This document shows, piece by piece, positions 22,774-35,018 of a stretch of 64,000 bases of DNA. The notes beneath the pieces were generated by a model. That model saw nothing but the letters and a program-made list of their open reading frames with translations, was not told where the DNA came from and searched no databases. Source of the DNA: Pomacea canaliculata (taxonomy: Eukaryota; Mollusca; Gastropoda; Architaenioglossa; Ampullariidae); NCBI RefSeq assembly GCF_003073045.1, contig NC_037597.1, positions 28,821,927-28,885,926 of the forward strand. The letters are read 5' to 3'. Within the stretch, counting starts at the first letter, position 1; each line of letters opens with the position of its first letter. The position numbers and the translations under genes are program-made.

Positions 22774-22964
22774 CTTCGAGTAGTTGAGATTACTGTGGTA
22801 GCTAAGCGTAAATTACACAAACTTGTTACACGGAAACGTATCCACTACGATTATGGCGGATCCGGAAGCAGTCGGCGACAAAGTGTGTTTCTAGCACCAA
22901 AGAACTTCTTACGACATCGCAAGAGTTCTATCGCCTTAGCAAGACACACCACAGCTTATCGAAG
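22774..22964. promoter_or_regulatory. Shared bidirectional promoter of SNRPD2 and FKBP2
   Basis: Only about 190 bp separate the SNRPD2 start codon from a likely FKBP2 5'-leader donor (GAAG/GTAAAT at 22964). The segment contains ATGGCGG (22853), a YY1-like core, followed by CCGGAAG (22862), an ETS core, both common in TATA-less housekeeping promoters. No TATA box is apparent. Start sites cannot be fixed from sequence alone. Confidence 0.6.
22853..22894 (+). other. Possible upstream ORF in the FKBP2 leader
   Basis: ATGGCGGATCCG.. encodes MADPEAVGDKVCF then stop. It would lie in the FKBP2 5' leader if transcription begins upstream of 22853; if it begins within or below the motif there is no uORF. 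Confidence 0.3.
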
Positions 22965-23453
22965 GTAAATCTTTGAAACTGTTAAATAATTGTGGTATTT
23001 TAACATCTTAACTAGCGTATCCAAATATACCTAACAAAATGCAGCGGAAAATGGACCTTTTTTTTTTAAAGCACACATTTGTGCATGAAGATGAAACACC
23101 ACTCCTCTGGGATAAATAAAGTGTTGTACAAACGGCCTTATTTACCCCAAACGGTATTCCATCAAATTAGGTGAAATATTATCTTATAATGTACTCAGTT
23201 CAGTCATTTTAGAATAAGTTGTCACACGTGTAATATAGCATCTGCGACCATTCTCAGGGCACAAATGCCACGCACGCTATCAGAGGAACAGGACAAAACA
23301 GACGACGTCACATGATTTCCAGTTCGCCCCATGCTACACCATTTGTTATCACACGTGGCTGTGATGGTGCGACAATAATATATCTGCCCCAGTTATTTTG
23401 TATGCGGGTTAATCTGTAATTTAAGTCTTTTTCATCCAATTCCAGTCTTCATC

Positions 23454-26400
23454 ATGAACCTCTTTACCCTCATCTGTCATGGTCTACCCCTGTTCCTTGT
23501 CACCATGGTAACAGCTGGAGAGAAAAAGCTTCAGATAGGAATTAAAAAGCGAGTGGAAAACTGTCCAGTCAAGTCCCGGAAGGGTGATACATTACATATG
23601 CACTACACAGTGAGTATGGTGAAGTGCCGGCAATGCCCATGCATGTTTGATACGCTTTATGCAGTTTGTGGTAATTCAAGTATAGTACGACAGTAAGTTA
23701 CAACTTGGTCAAAGGCCAGGATGCATGCAGTCCAAGTTAATAATGTTGAAACTATGTTTCTACTGGTTGCACTTCATTGCACTGTATAAAGAAAATACTA
23801 AAACACAAATGTGATATATTTATCCACTTTCAGCACTGCGCTACTAATTGTACAGTTTCAAAGTTAGCTCTTAAAATTATTAACATCATTACTTAGATAA
23901 TTATGGTTTCAGCAATAAATTTTGCTTTCTAGAAGTGACATATTCTTAAATATAAAATTATTGTTTGGCCCCATAGTATTGTTTTCACATATTTTCACCT
24001 CATATATGTAACCACTATGAAAAGACACCAAAGAAACAATTGTGGTGAGTAGGGGTGAATATGAAAACAGCAGTGCTTGTACTGCAAAACCAGTCATGAT
24101 CATTAAGGGTATAATTCTACTCAACAGGACCCTCAGGCCCCTCCCCCCAAATTTAAAAAAAAATGAAACTGGTTCTACTAGAACACATGGATTAACTATC
24201 AATTTCAGTGTTTTACTCTTTAAATTGTAGTTCAGGGTACCTCACTTAACCACCAAAATGAAAACGCTGAACGCCAGGGTTAACTATCTTTCATTTTGTT
24301 TGTAGTTAATTACACCTTGCTCAGCCACAATATGAAAACATTGATTTCACAAGAAGATGGGGGTCAACTGTCATTTTCAGTGTTTTATAGTTCAGGGTGC
24401 CTTGCTCATCAACCAAATGAAAACTTTCCTATTTTGTTTAAAGATATTTGTGGTGATGCAGATTTTATGATCTTAGATGTGATTACTATCATAAGGTTTT
24501 GTTAAGGTGGGTGCTCAGAGAGCTAGGGATCACTGGCACTAGGCCACAACACATGTATATTGTCAGCATTGGTTTTGTAGACATTGTTAGAACTATGTTA
24601 GATTTATCTAAGTCAAGATTCCTAGTGAATCTCAGGCAGAAAAGAACAGAAAACAGTTGTTTTGTTTACTGATTCTTTTCATTGTTTACATTGTTTTGTT
24701 TTGGCAAAGTGATGTCAGAAGGGTTTTGATAGCTAAAAATATTTATGTATTTGTTAACATTTCTCTTTCCATAAGAGTCCTGTACAAGAAAATACAGCTA
24801 ATATCTTATTAAACTTAACATTCTATGTTCATAAAATTGCAAAACCTTTCAAGTTGCACAACATACTGTCAAATGCATTTTCAGATGGCACAGCATTGAT
24901 CTAGACATCTCCTGTCTTTGTAAACAAGCCACATGATCAACACCACATCTCTTATTCTTGTTAGTAAGTTCCATGACCATTAACACATCACAACACTTAA
25001 ACTACTGAATGGATAGAAATACAGAAGTAACAATTTCTAGGATTGTGTAGGTTTTATTGGTACACCACAGCTGCCACTTTCTGACTTGTACCTTCATGTA
25101 GTCAGAAAGATGGCACATAACATTAATTCAGACCAAACACACCCTCTCCATCACAGCTTTCAGCTGTTGCCCTCGGGCAGGCATTACAAAGTGTCACATG
25201 TGCGAAAACTGCCTACCAGAGATCCTTCGTGTCATCAGCCATCACCATCCTAAATAAAAGGCACAAGTACTTGTGGGTCTACCATATTACCTGGCTTCTT
25301 TCTTAGGAGGTTCATGTGTATCTGTGAGAAGGTTTAGAGGTATGTGTGTGTGTTAAAGGTCATGTATGAGTGTGCATGTCTGCCCATTATGTTGTATGTA
25401 TATATATGCTTTTATCATGTTTGTGTCAAACATGTCAAACAAGTGATTGTGAGCAAAAGAAAAATTTCTGCCTTGGACTTCCTTAGACAGACAATAAAGT
25501 TTGATTTGATTTGATTTGATTTAGTCTTACCACACATATCCTTCCACCCCTTTCATCATCCTGAATGAGAAATACATCATTATACACAATCCCATGATAA
25601 ATCAAGATTTCTATGGTTTAACAGTATGTCTCCATGATAAGCTGGCATTTTAATATTTTGTGTAATTTTCTCTTACCCATGTCAGTTTGTGACAGTAGAA
25701 AATTCAGTTGTTAGATGAGACTGTTGTGCATCAGCTAATCAATCACATGACAAAAAAATAAAACAACTAGAGTTCATACTCTGTGAAAGTCACCACTAAT
25801 ACAATTTAGGAATACATGTATACAAAATAATTTAGCATTGAAATGGGATAGCAATTGTTGATTTGACATATTTGTACCAGGTGTTAAACAGTTTGAGCTT
25901 GGCAGGCTCTGCACATTTGTGAGGATGTAGCCTTGGGGAGTTTTCTTCGTTGATCTGACACTTGTCTGTATGTTTGCAGGGCAAGCTTGAGGATGGAACC
26001 GAATTTGATAGCAGTCTCTCTCGTAACTCACCATTTGTCTTCACCCTGGGTGCTGGACAGGTCATTAAAGGTTGGGACCAGGGCCTCTTAGGGTAGGTGA
26101 TGTGTTTGAGGGAAAACATTATCTCTGTTGAAAGACAAGTGCGTCATTCGTATTCTGAAGGTACTTTTAAGAATAACTGTAGCAAACATTTAATACAGCA
26201 AATTTATATAACACCCTATGGACAATCTTACGATGCTTTACAAAAGAAAACCCACCACAGACACATATGCATGCAACATTGTTGTCAAGAGAATGCCAGA
26301 TAATATGAATGATAACTAGCAAGAAACTGCTTCACTGTGTGCAAATCATTTGAAAAGCTGTGATCCAGGCCAGAATAATAGGTTGTTTTGTTTGTTTTGT

Positions 26401-28156
26401 TTTGTTTCTTTTTTTTTGGGGGGGTGGCCTGTAGAATGCTTATTTGAAAACCCAAAATGAGTTTACAAGCCATCAGAAAAGATGCAGTCCATACCCACCA
26501 ATATAATAGTGCAAAGGCATTCAACTGTTCATCTTTCAAAAATGATCTTTTGACTGATTAGGATGTGCAAGAGGTACACATCTTAATCTCGTTGTTCAGA
26601 TCCACAAAGTCATTATTAATCTGTGATAAGAGCAGGGCAATATATAACTGGAAATAGTTCTTGTCCATACAGCAAATCATCCTAGATAAGCATGGATTTA
26701 CATGATCACCTAGCAAATGCAAAGTCTATAGATCAAACAGTAGATCTGGGAACAAGAATGATGAAGTTGGCGAAAGATACTTTGAAACCAGAATAATTGT
26801 CTTGTACAACAAAGTCAGTCAAAATTAAAATAACTGTATGCTTGCAAAATATCCAGTGAGAGGTTAATGTGGAGTCCATATGTACCGATGTTTCTTAACA
26901 TTTTTCCACTCCTTTGCAAAATATTGCTATAATTTTTTATAGCAATAATTTGTTATATTGATATAATATGCTTTTTTTTTTTGAAACCGATGACAATGAA
27001 ATGATAAAAATTATTTTAACTTATCAGCACAGAGAAAATTCCATTCATCACTCTCAAACAAACACCAACTTTTTCCACAAGCTTTAGTACTCAAACATAC
27101 TAACCATAAATATTAACCCACCTGACACTCATGGCTAAAATGCCAGTTTGAAGTATACACGTGCCAGTATACACGTGAAAGGCATTGACTAAACTGTGAT
27201 GATATCAATGATATATGTGTTTTTTGCCATCCCTCCTGCCTCATGCACCAGTAATTTTCTATGCTATTATTGTCTTCTATAAACCTTTACGAGTAATTTT
27301 CTAAGAAATTAAAGCACAGCACAGAGAGATTTGAATTGAAGGTTGAAAATTAAAGTGCATATTTTCATAATTAGTATTTTGCAATCCTTCTATGACGTGA
27401 CATGTTCCTGACCCCAACTGAAACTCAAATGATTTTTGTATTTGTATCTTTGTTCAGAATGTGTGAAGGTGAAAAACGCAAGCTTGTAATTCCTTCTGAC
27501 ATGGGTTATGGTGATAAAGGAGCCCCTCCAAAGATTCCAGGTCAGGGAGGACTGCCTTTTTTTCTCTTATCCAATCTACCTCCTTAGCCTGATCAAATAC
27601 TTTATACCATCTCTTTTTATTGCAAATTCACCCATCTCATGCAAGATATATGTAGTTAAAATTGCTTTTTATTTTTACCAGCAAAGTTATCTTTCTACAG
27701 TTAGAGACACATTTTGTACTCATGTAGGTCAATATGGTGATATCACACTCTTTAGCGCAAGGAATGCCTAGCTGAATGTTTGGGAAGTTCCTGCCACTCA
27801 GCACTACTTTCACACATCTTTGATAATGACAGCACACACTACATGCCTTTCAGATTTGGTCAGTCATGTCCCCTCACTTCTAGATGACAGTTGGGGTTTT
27901 ATTATGACATAATATAGCTCCTTTGGGGTACATAATGCAAGCACCATATCTTTAGAATAATAGTAGAGCCAATAAAGAAGTGTGGAAGCATGTGATAGTA
28001 TTGTATCTTATTATTTACTGCAAATATTTAAGGGATTAATTAAGTCATGGATGTCATATGTCTCAATATTTTGGTGATATGAATGTCTTTCCAGGAGGAG
28101 CTACTCTAGTATTTGAGGTGGAACTGCTGCAGATAGAACGAAAGGAAGACCTTTAG
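23454..28156 (+). CDS. FKBP2: FK506-binding protein 2 (ER peptidyl-prolyl isomerase)
   Basis: Four coding exons: 23454-23609, 25980-26092, 27458-27540 and 28095-28156. All junctions are GT/AG and in phase, giving 137 residues (human about 142). Residues 1-21 are a hydrophobic signal peptide; [20 protein letters not shown] follows, then the FKBP fold. The ligand and catalytic positions of the family are kept: Y51, F61, D62, F71, V80, I81, W84, Y107 and F124. The protein ends KEDL, a variant of the KDEL-type ER retrieval signal. FKBP2 catalyses proline isomerisation during folding in the ER lumen. The leader is probably split, since an acceptor (ATTCCAG) ends at 23445 just before the ATG and a donor lies at 22964. 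Intron 1 carries a LINE end and a diverged repeat. Confidence 0.97.
24195..24425 (+). repeat. Diverged tandem repeat in FKBP2 intron 1, about 3 copies
   Basis: Copies share TTAACTATC..TTTCAGTGTTTTA, TAGTTCAGGGTACCTCAC and AACCACCAAAATGAAAAC. The period is about 85 bp and divergence is high, so this is an old local duplication. Confidence 0.55.
25030..25525 (+). mobile_element. LINE 3' end in FKBP2 intron 1
   Basis: It matches the opposite strand of 11795-12250, including CAGCTTTCAGCTGTTGCCCTCG, AGAGATCCTTCGTGTCATCAG-type sequence and a 3' tail AATAAAGTTTGATTTGATTT. The pentamer GATTT repeats are the element's tail. It has the same orientation as FKBP2 and is strongly 5'-truncated. Its AATAAA lies in sense inside the host intron. 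Confidence 0.75.
26190..27400. other. FKBP2 intron 2 interior, nothing coding
   Basis: AT-rich DNA. Around 26190-26235 TTATATAACACCCTATGG..GATGCTTTACAA resembles the 3' tail of L2/CR1-type LINEs (as at 29680), and a (TTTGTTTTG)n and G-run tract lies near 26385-26425. No exon seen. Confidence 0.4.
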
Positions 28157-28865
28157 TCACCTACAGAAATAAATCGGCCACTAATTTTGGCACCCCATCA
28201 TCTGTGCCATATCAGTCAAGTAGTTCAGGTTAACCCCAGTGGTAAAAAAAAACAACTTACATTTTAACAAAATGTTTTAAAGAAACTCCAGCCATAAAAT
28301 CCTCATGCCATCACCACCAGTGCCTCCTTCAGGTCAACTCATATGCTTCTACTTTCAGCAGTGCACCATTGTGGGCACAGCAGACCATTGTAGTAGCATA
28401 AAACAGCACTTTCTGCAGAAAAAGATGAGAAATCTTTACTATAAGGTGATGGTTAAAATAGTCATTCATTTTGTGTGTGCACTTTGACTTTCTTATCCCA
28501 AAATACTTTTTTTTTTAGTAGTTTAAGGCAGAGCATAACTGGTGCAGGTGCTTTACTTCATTCCTTGCTATGTGACCAGGAAAAAGGTGTTGCCATCACT
28601 GGCTAGTGCAATGACATCAATAGTCCCTTCACACCTGGGAGTTTTCTGTCTGTTGTTTCCTGTACTTGTTTTGTGTACATGAAGTATGGACTTTTCACAA
28701 TTATAAAATTTGTACTTCCAGTTCACAGGAATTGTTAGGTTTTCATATTGTCATTGAAAATGTTATTTGAAGTGGACTCAATGCAAGTTTTACTTACAAT
28801 AGCTGTATTTGTGTTCTTTGTAAAATATGTGTAAATTTCTTTTAGATCACATCACTTCTGCCTTG

Positions 28866-29062
28866 GACAGGAAGAGTGGGGGGGGGGGGGTAGGATTGGT
28901 GTTTTACGTAGAGCCAGCAACTAAGGTTATATCACGTCAAGGCAGCCATCCCTGTAAACAGATGCTACTTTCAGAGAAAAAACAGTGTGCCTGAGACAAG
29001 ATCTGAACCCAGGACAGCCAACCCTTGGTGACAAGAGCTAACTATTGCACCACCAGACCACC
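28866..29062 (-). mobile_element. tRNA-derived SINE, family A, - strand, degenerate
   Basis: It matches the SINE at 57399-57588 in reverse: GGTGTTTTACG..GAGCCAGCAACTAAGG, AGGCAGCCATCCCTGTAAACAG and GAACCCAGGACAGCCAACC. A G-run marks its 3' end. CTGCCTTG occurs on both edges as a probable short target duplication. It is more diverged than the other copies. Confidence 0.75.
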
Positions 29063-29099
29063 CTGCCTTGTTTATTGATATCATCATTTTATTTTTATT

Positions 29100-29670
29100 A
29101 AGTGTTGTGGTATTTATTCACAAAATTCCTCACATAGAGTTTTGTTTTGAGTGGGGCCGTAGTTATGATGCCTAGAATGACTAGCGCTTGGCAGTTCTTC
29201 CTAAATGAAAGCAGGAAAAATTAGAGAAATAGGGAAAATGTTTTCAAAGCTTTGGAATAATAAAGGAACTAAGTCTTTAAAATTAAATGTCAGGTTGACA
29301 GAAAGGGAAAGGGTTGTCAGAGGCTATCCTGTGAAGGCTTTGAAGTTTGATAGTGGTGGTGTGTTTTGACAAGAAAGAGATATGATTAGTGAGAACAGGG
29401 GAATAAGGTGTCACTGGGATATGGGGAAAGAAAAAAAAAAGTCAGCAGTTAAACAAAAAGGGAGGGTGGAGAGGACGGGACATGAACTCTGTTTTCATTG
29501 ACAGTCAGTGTGGAATTCAGCTTCACAAGAACGATTTTGGTGACTTAAAATGGAGTTTTCAGCTGTTGAGTAAGATTTTGCTTCTCATCCAACTCCATTT
29601 CTTCACTATTTCAAATTTTTTTTTATTGAATTTAAGAAAATGCTTGCTTAATGACCATGTGCAGGGTTGA
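29100..29670. other. Intergenic, no gene recognised
   Basis: AT- and A-rich DNA with short homopolymer runs. The short frame 29482-29670 has no supporting features. Confidence 0.4.
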
Positions 29671-29671
29671 A

Positions 29672-31480
29672 ATAATAATAATGAATGCAAAATTTGTGAA
29701 GTGCGTACTCACACCTAAGGAGCATGCTTTTTGCACTTAAGAACAAGAACAAAACATGGACAGCATACAAGGGACAGGAAAACAAATAACATATGAGCTA
29801 TAAAAGAATCAACAACCGTACTAAACAAAGAATAAAATCAAATACAGAAAACACAAAGAGGAATCAAATAACAAAAACAAGAGCTGAGAGTAATATGATA
29901 TTGGAAAAAGACGGGTGTGAAAAAGGACTAGCATTATGGGAAAGGGTGTTACGAATAATGTTTACGGAAGAGGTGCGCTTGCAGTGGACATTTAAAGGAT
30001 TCAATAGTGGGTAGGTAGTGGATATAGAAAGGGAGAGAGTTCCATTGTTTTGCTTGCACAATAACTATATGTGGCCATATGTTGTTATGACAGGAAGAGT
30101 AAGGAGATGATCATCAGACGAGGAGTGGAGTTGTCTAGCTGGGACGTAAGGGAAGAGCAGTTCAGAGAAATAATCAGGGCAAGTGCCAGCAAAGAAATTA
30201 AAACACAGCACAGACAGTTTGTACTGAATGCTAGAACGGATGGGAAGCCAGTGTAGAAAACAAAGGAGAGGAGTGGCATGCTCCTGTTTCCTGACTCTAA
30301 GCACTAGACGTGCAACAGAGTTCTGTACTTTGTGAAGAATGTATTCAAGGCAGCTAGCAAGTAAGGAGTTGTAGTAATCAAGTCTGGATAAAACAAACGC
30401 TCAGAGTGTTGGTAGCACACGAAGGCAGAATGTGACGGATGGCGCTGATCTTACATAGCTTATAATAGGCAGATTGACAGACAGCTGTAACTTGTTTATC
30501 ATAATAGGCAGACTGACAGCTGTAACTTGTCTATCATGATTGACTGATAGACAGCTGTAACTTGTTTATCATAATAGACAGACAGCTGTGACTTGTTTAT
30601 CATAATAGGCTGACAGACAGCTGTAACTTGTTTAGCAAGAGTCATGTCTGCAGTGACAGTGAATCCCAGATTCCTGATGGAGGACGCAAAGGTGATGTAG
30701 GTGTCGCCCACCTTGATGTGACTTGGTGGACAAACGAGTGAAGATGGAGTTCTTCTTCTCAAACATAGGAGGGCGTCCGTTTTATCATCATTGAGTTTCA
30801 GTTTGTTTGTCACCATCCAGTCTTTGACTTCATTAATACAGACTTCTATGGCGCTGGTAGCAGAGTGAGACTCAGCCGGTGGAGTGGAGCAGTACAGTTG
30901 TGTATCATCATTGATGAGAAACGTTGTGAGACTGGATGCAAGATGAAAGTGGCTTCATATACAGAATAAACAGAAGTGGGCCGAGTACTGAGCCTTGATG
31001 GACGCCACAAGAAAATGGAGTGGGGTGAGATGTTTGACCATCAGCAAACACAGTCTGCATCCTATAGGTGAGATAGGAATTGAACCCCGCTAGTACAGGT
31101 CTAGAAATTTCTTAGAGGGTGTGTAGTCTATGAAGGAGCAGAGAGTGGTCCATAGTGTCAAATGTAGCAGACAGGTCCAGTAGAGTTAAGACAGAAACAT
31201 CACCACTGTCAAGGGCAGATATGTCAGTGATCACTTAAATTAAAGTAGTTTCAGTTCTGTGAAAAGGTCTGTATGCTGACTGAACATGGGGGATGAGCTG
31301 GTGCTCTTGTAAGTTGGCCCAGAGCTGTGTAAAAGCTACTTTCTCCATGGTCTTTAAGAGAAAAGACAAATTGGAAACTGGGCGATAATTGTTGAACACA
31401 TTGACACCAAGCATGGGTTTCCTAAGAAGTGGCTTTCATTTTTAAACAAAGATGAGAAAATACCTGATGACAAGCTGACA
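29672..31480 (-). pseudogene. L2/CR1-like LINE remnant, - strand
   Basis: Read on the - strand from 31480 down, the order is LTYRMQTVFADGQTSHPTPF and CGVHQGSVLGPLLFILYMKP (RT core), WMVTNKLKLNDDKTDALLCL, SSIRNLGFTVTADMTLAKQV, then LHWLPIRSSIQYKLSVLCFN and SDDHLLTLPVITTYG. These are the usual blocks of L2/CR1-type pol. The 3' end reads into a tail (TCATTATTATTATT) at about 29672. Several stops and shifts are present; the RT active-site region has decayed and the endonuclease is absent. A local tandem repeat has grown inside it. Confidence 0.8.
30465..30640 (+). repeat. Tandem repeat of about 35-40 bp inside the LINE remnant
   Basis: GACAGCTGTAACTTGTTTAT followed by CATAATAGGCAGACTGA recurs about five times with small length changes. 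It is an expansion of the LINE segment encoding the residues after LAKQVTAVC. Confidence 0.8.
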
Positions 31481-34400
31481 TTTACAATGTTTGTGATGGA
31501 AGGAAGTAAAATATCTAAGCACTCAAGAAGAAGACTTGTGGGTATTGGGTCAAACTGGAAAGTTGTTGGCTTGGCTTTCAGAATAATTGCCTTTATATCA
31601 GCATCAGAGACTGGTCGAAATTTGGTCAGACAGCATCCCAGGAGATGCTGTCAGGCATGTAAATGTAAGAAAATAATACTTTTCCTTGTATGGAAGCAAG
31701 CTCATGCACTATGCACAAACTGACAGTTAACCATACAACAAAAAAACACAACAGCAAATGGATGACACCATGAACAAAGTGGATGGATGAAGAGCCATAT
31801 GCAGCATCGAATATGTAACTGCCAGGTAAAAGTCACGAAATTTGCACCATTCACAAGTAGTATGAACTTTATTTGTTTTCTCTCAAGCATGCACATGCAC
31901 ACACATAATGTACACAGCAGTCTGTTTCCTAGGCGAACAGCTGCATCTCTTGAAAGTTGCCATGTACAATAGTGGGGCTGAAGTAGGTTTGACCTATTCA
32001 AAGATGTATTGCAAAATCCACAATCTTTTTTGTCCTACAATATCCAGTCTTTGTAGTCTTTCTTTTCTCCATTTGGAAACTGCACATTCCAACTTTGCAA
32101 TCATGATGACTTGGTTGGCTGCTTTGCCACTTGAATAATAATTTCCCTGAGATTTTTTATTTTTAAAATGGCAGCCTGTCACTGTTGTCCATGCACACAA
32201 ATTGAGTTTGTCTAAATATATTTGTTAGAATTTTCAGTCAGGTTCATTTTTGTCACTAAGGGTTCCACAGATTTTATGAACTTCAGGTATTTAAAAAAAA
32301 CCCAAATAGTATGGTGTCTGGATTTGACCATACTTCAGTCCCAAGAAACACCTTTGCACATACAAGTATACTGTTATTTGAGTTGTCTGGTGCACTACAC
32401 TTAGTCATCAGCAGGCTCTGTACTATGAATGAACAGTATTTCCTCAAAATTTAGCTTAATGATAGGCATATACTGATAGTTCAACTCACAAAATTTCTTG
32501 AGAAGGCAGATGTGAATGAGACTACAAGTGCTGTTGGTACATGGGAGTCTTTAAAAGACACGAGCATTTGGTGAAAATCGCAGGAAATACAACATGAAGT
32601 ATCATAAATGCATATTCCCGTGGTATTTATGATGAAGAGGTATGAGAAACAGGTCATGCCAGGAAAAGGAAAAACTTGATGAAAAAAGGAATAATGTGGA
32701 AATACAGATGTGTTGCAAACATGTTAGATGAATATGTGGGAAAAACCTTGTAACACCATACAATCATTATTTCCCCCAAAATAAGTAAAATTAAGAAACT
32801 GCCCAAGGCAAAGATAGCCATCGAATGAGCAGTAGTAATTGTTCAGCTATGCAGGCTACTTCTTATCCTGTAGTTCAACAGACAAGGGGACACCAGCAGA
32901 ATTTAATTGGGATCCTACAGGATATGCTGTCTGAAAATTTAACAGGTGTAGAGGCTTGATCATAAAAACACACTAAAGTCAGCAGCCAATTCAAAATTGA
33001 AAGTGAAATAAGTGTAATTGAAATGTAAGGTACAGGTAGTAGTCAAAAAGCAAAGTGAAAACACTGGTTAAAAGGTGTAAGAGTCCTAACATTCTAGTGA
33101 TGCTTTACTCAGATGTTCACATTATATAATAATATTCAAATGTTCACATTCTTGTGTAAGAATAACAAAATATCAGCAATGTCATGCTCTTTATTTTGCT
33201 TGATCCTAAAAACAAGAAATACAAGGACAAAAGTTACAAAACATTTCAGTTGCAAACATTCAAACCACCAGTGTAGAATCAAAATGAGAAAGCTATATAT
33301 GTTTATGCATTTGAATGCATACATGTTAACTCGCACTCATCTGTGCATGCATGCAGACACACCTGCTCAAGCATTTTTAATCGTGTGCAACATCAACTTT
33401 ACCTCACATCCATTTGAACATATGCACACATATACACACAGCTTTTGTAGTCAGAATCAAGCATTCACAGTTGTGCACACAAACTGATACACCAGGACAC
33501 ATCTGCTTCTATATGTGAAACATTCAAGCACTTTCATACATCACCAGACTATGCATTATAATCATTTCTTGTTGCAGATAATGATACAACTAGTGCCCAC
33601 AGATGTTTCCAACTGTGATGTAGTAATGGAGTGAATATGTTCTGTACACAAGCTATGCATAAAAACTGCAGTAAGAGAACATTGTGTTGCTCCAAAGACT
33701 TGTTCAGTGCACTTCCACAATACTCCCAAGAGAGCTGCAGAAAGATTAGCTCTCCATCCTGCCACCACTGATCCAGTGACTATTTGCCTTTGACCACTGG
33801 CTCAAACAAGCAGGCTTTTTACTTCATGTAGTGGTTCACAGCATCTTTGCAACATCACACTAACACCTGGGTTTTTCCCCCCTTGTTTTAGTGGATGCTG
33901 GACCGCTGTACCTTGTCTTTATCAGACACAGCAGGCCATTTGTTCACTCCAGCTGTAAAGCAGTACAATCTCTGGCTTAATTACTGGAGCACATTTTTTT
34001 TCAAGCAAATGATAATTAGCATAACTGGGGAGGGGGATTCAATAAATTAAGACAACTTAAGACATTGAAATGTTAATAGACAATGGATGGAAGCACTAGA
34101 ACATTTCTTGGTGGTAAGAAAATCAAGTTGTGAAATATGCAAGTATATTTTGATGTTAATGTGAGGCCTGCTTCTATCGAAAGAGAAAAAATAAATGCGT
34201 GCATGCAAACATATTCTCTTGTTGACCTATAACACACGTCAATTTTGGTGGAGTTGGGGGCTTTGCTAGCTTGATACAGGCTACTTAATGTTCACTTTAA
34301 TCATAAACCCACTCACAAAGAGAACAGCAACATTAAAATTACCCCCAAACAGAACAGACCCAACAAAAATGGACATGCATAACACTGCATACATAAAACC

Positions 34401-34682
34401 ACATGAGAACAATATGCTCTCAGGGAGCGAGGTACATAAATTCTTTGCTCACTGCAGAGCTAATATGGGGCAATAAAGCAAACACTGACTTGCTGGGGAA
34501 ATATATTCGAGAGCCCAACACAGAAAATGATGCTTATATTAGGAAGTAAGCAGCACTCTTTCCAAAAAAAGTTGCTCAATGCAGTTTCTTCAAAGAAAAT
34601 AAACTTTCATTTTCCCGAAACGACAATCACTTCAAGTAGAAGGAAATTCATTATTTATAATTTGACAAAAACTTGAAATTGG
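31481..34682. other. Intergenic, no gene recognised
   Basis: About 3.2 kb of AT-rich sequence between the LINE remnant and the 3' end of ZFAND3. Short open frames (31487-31723, 31702-32001, 33113-33487) lack homology I can name or splice support. No repeats with clear ends were seen. Confidence 0.45.
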
Positions 34683-34688
34683 TTTATT
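34683..34688 (-). terminator. Candidate poly(A) signal for ZFAND3
   Basis: AATAAA on the - strand, 331 bp beyond the ZFAND3 stop. A second AT-rich hexamer lies nearby around 34710. Confidence 0.45.
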
Positions 34689-35018
34689 TATAAAAATTAT
34701 GTCTGTGTTTTATTTTCTGCATTCCAAATTCAATGCCAAGGTCAATAGGTCTGCTGGTGACTGTCCCCAGTTATCTTTGTGTGATGCTTGTACTGGCCTG
34801 GTGCTCTCAGCCCAGGCTCTGGCCTCTTGTGGTGTGGAGATGGGGCAAAAGGAAGGAGACCGTGGCTGGAGTGAGATTGGTAACAGGAAAAGGGAAGGCT
34901 GAACAAGAAGTGGTGGGTGGGAAATGATGAGAGCAGATGGGCTGGGTGGTGCTCAGGGCATGCACGGGTGTAGGGGTCTGACAACATGGCAAGGCGGGAG
35001 GTAGAATTTCGACTCCCA

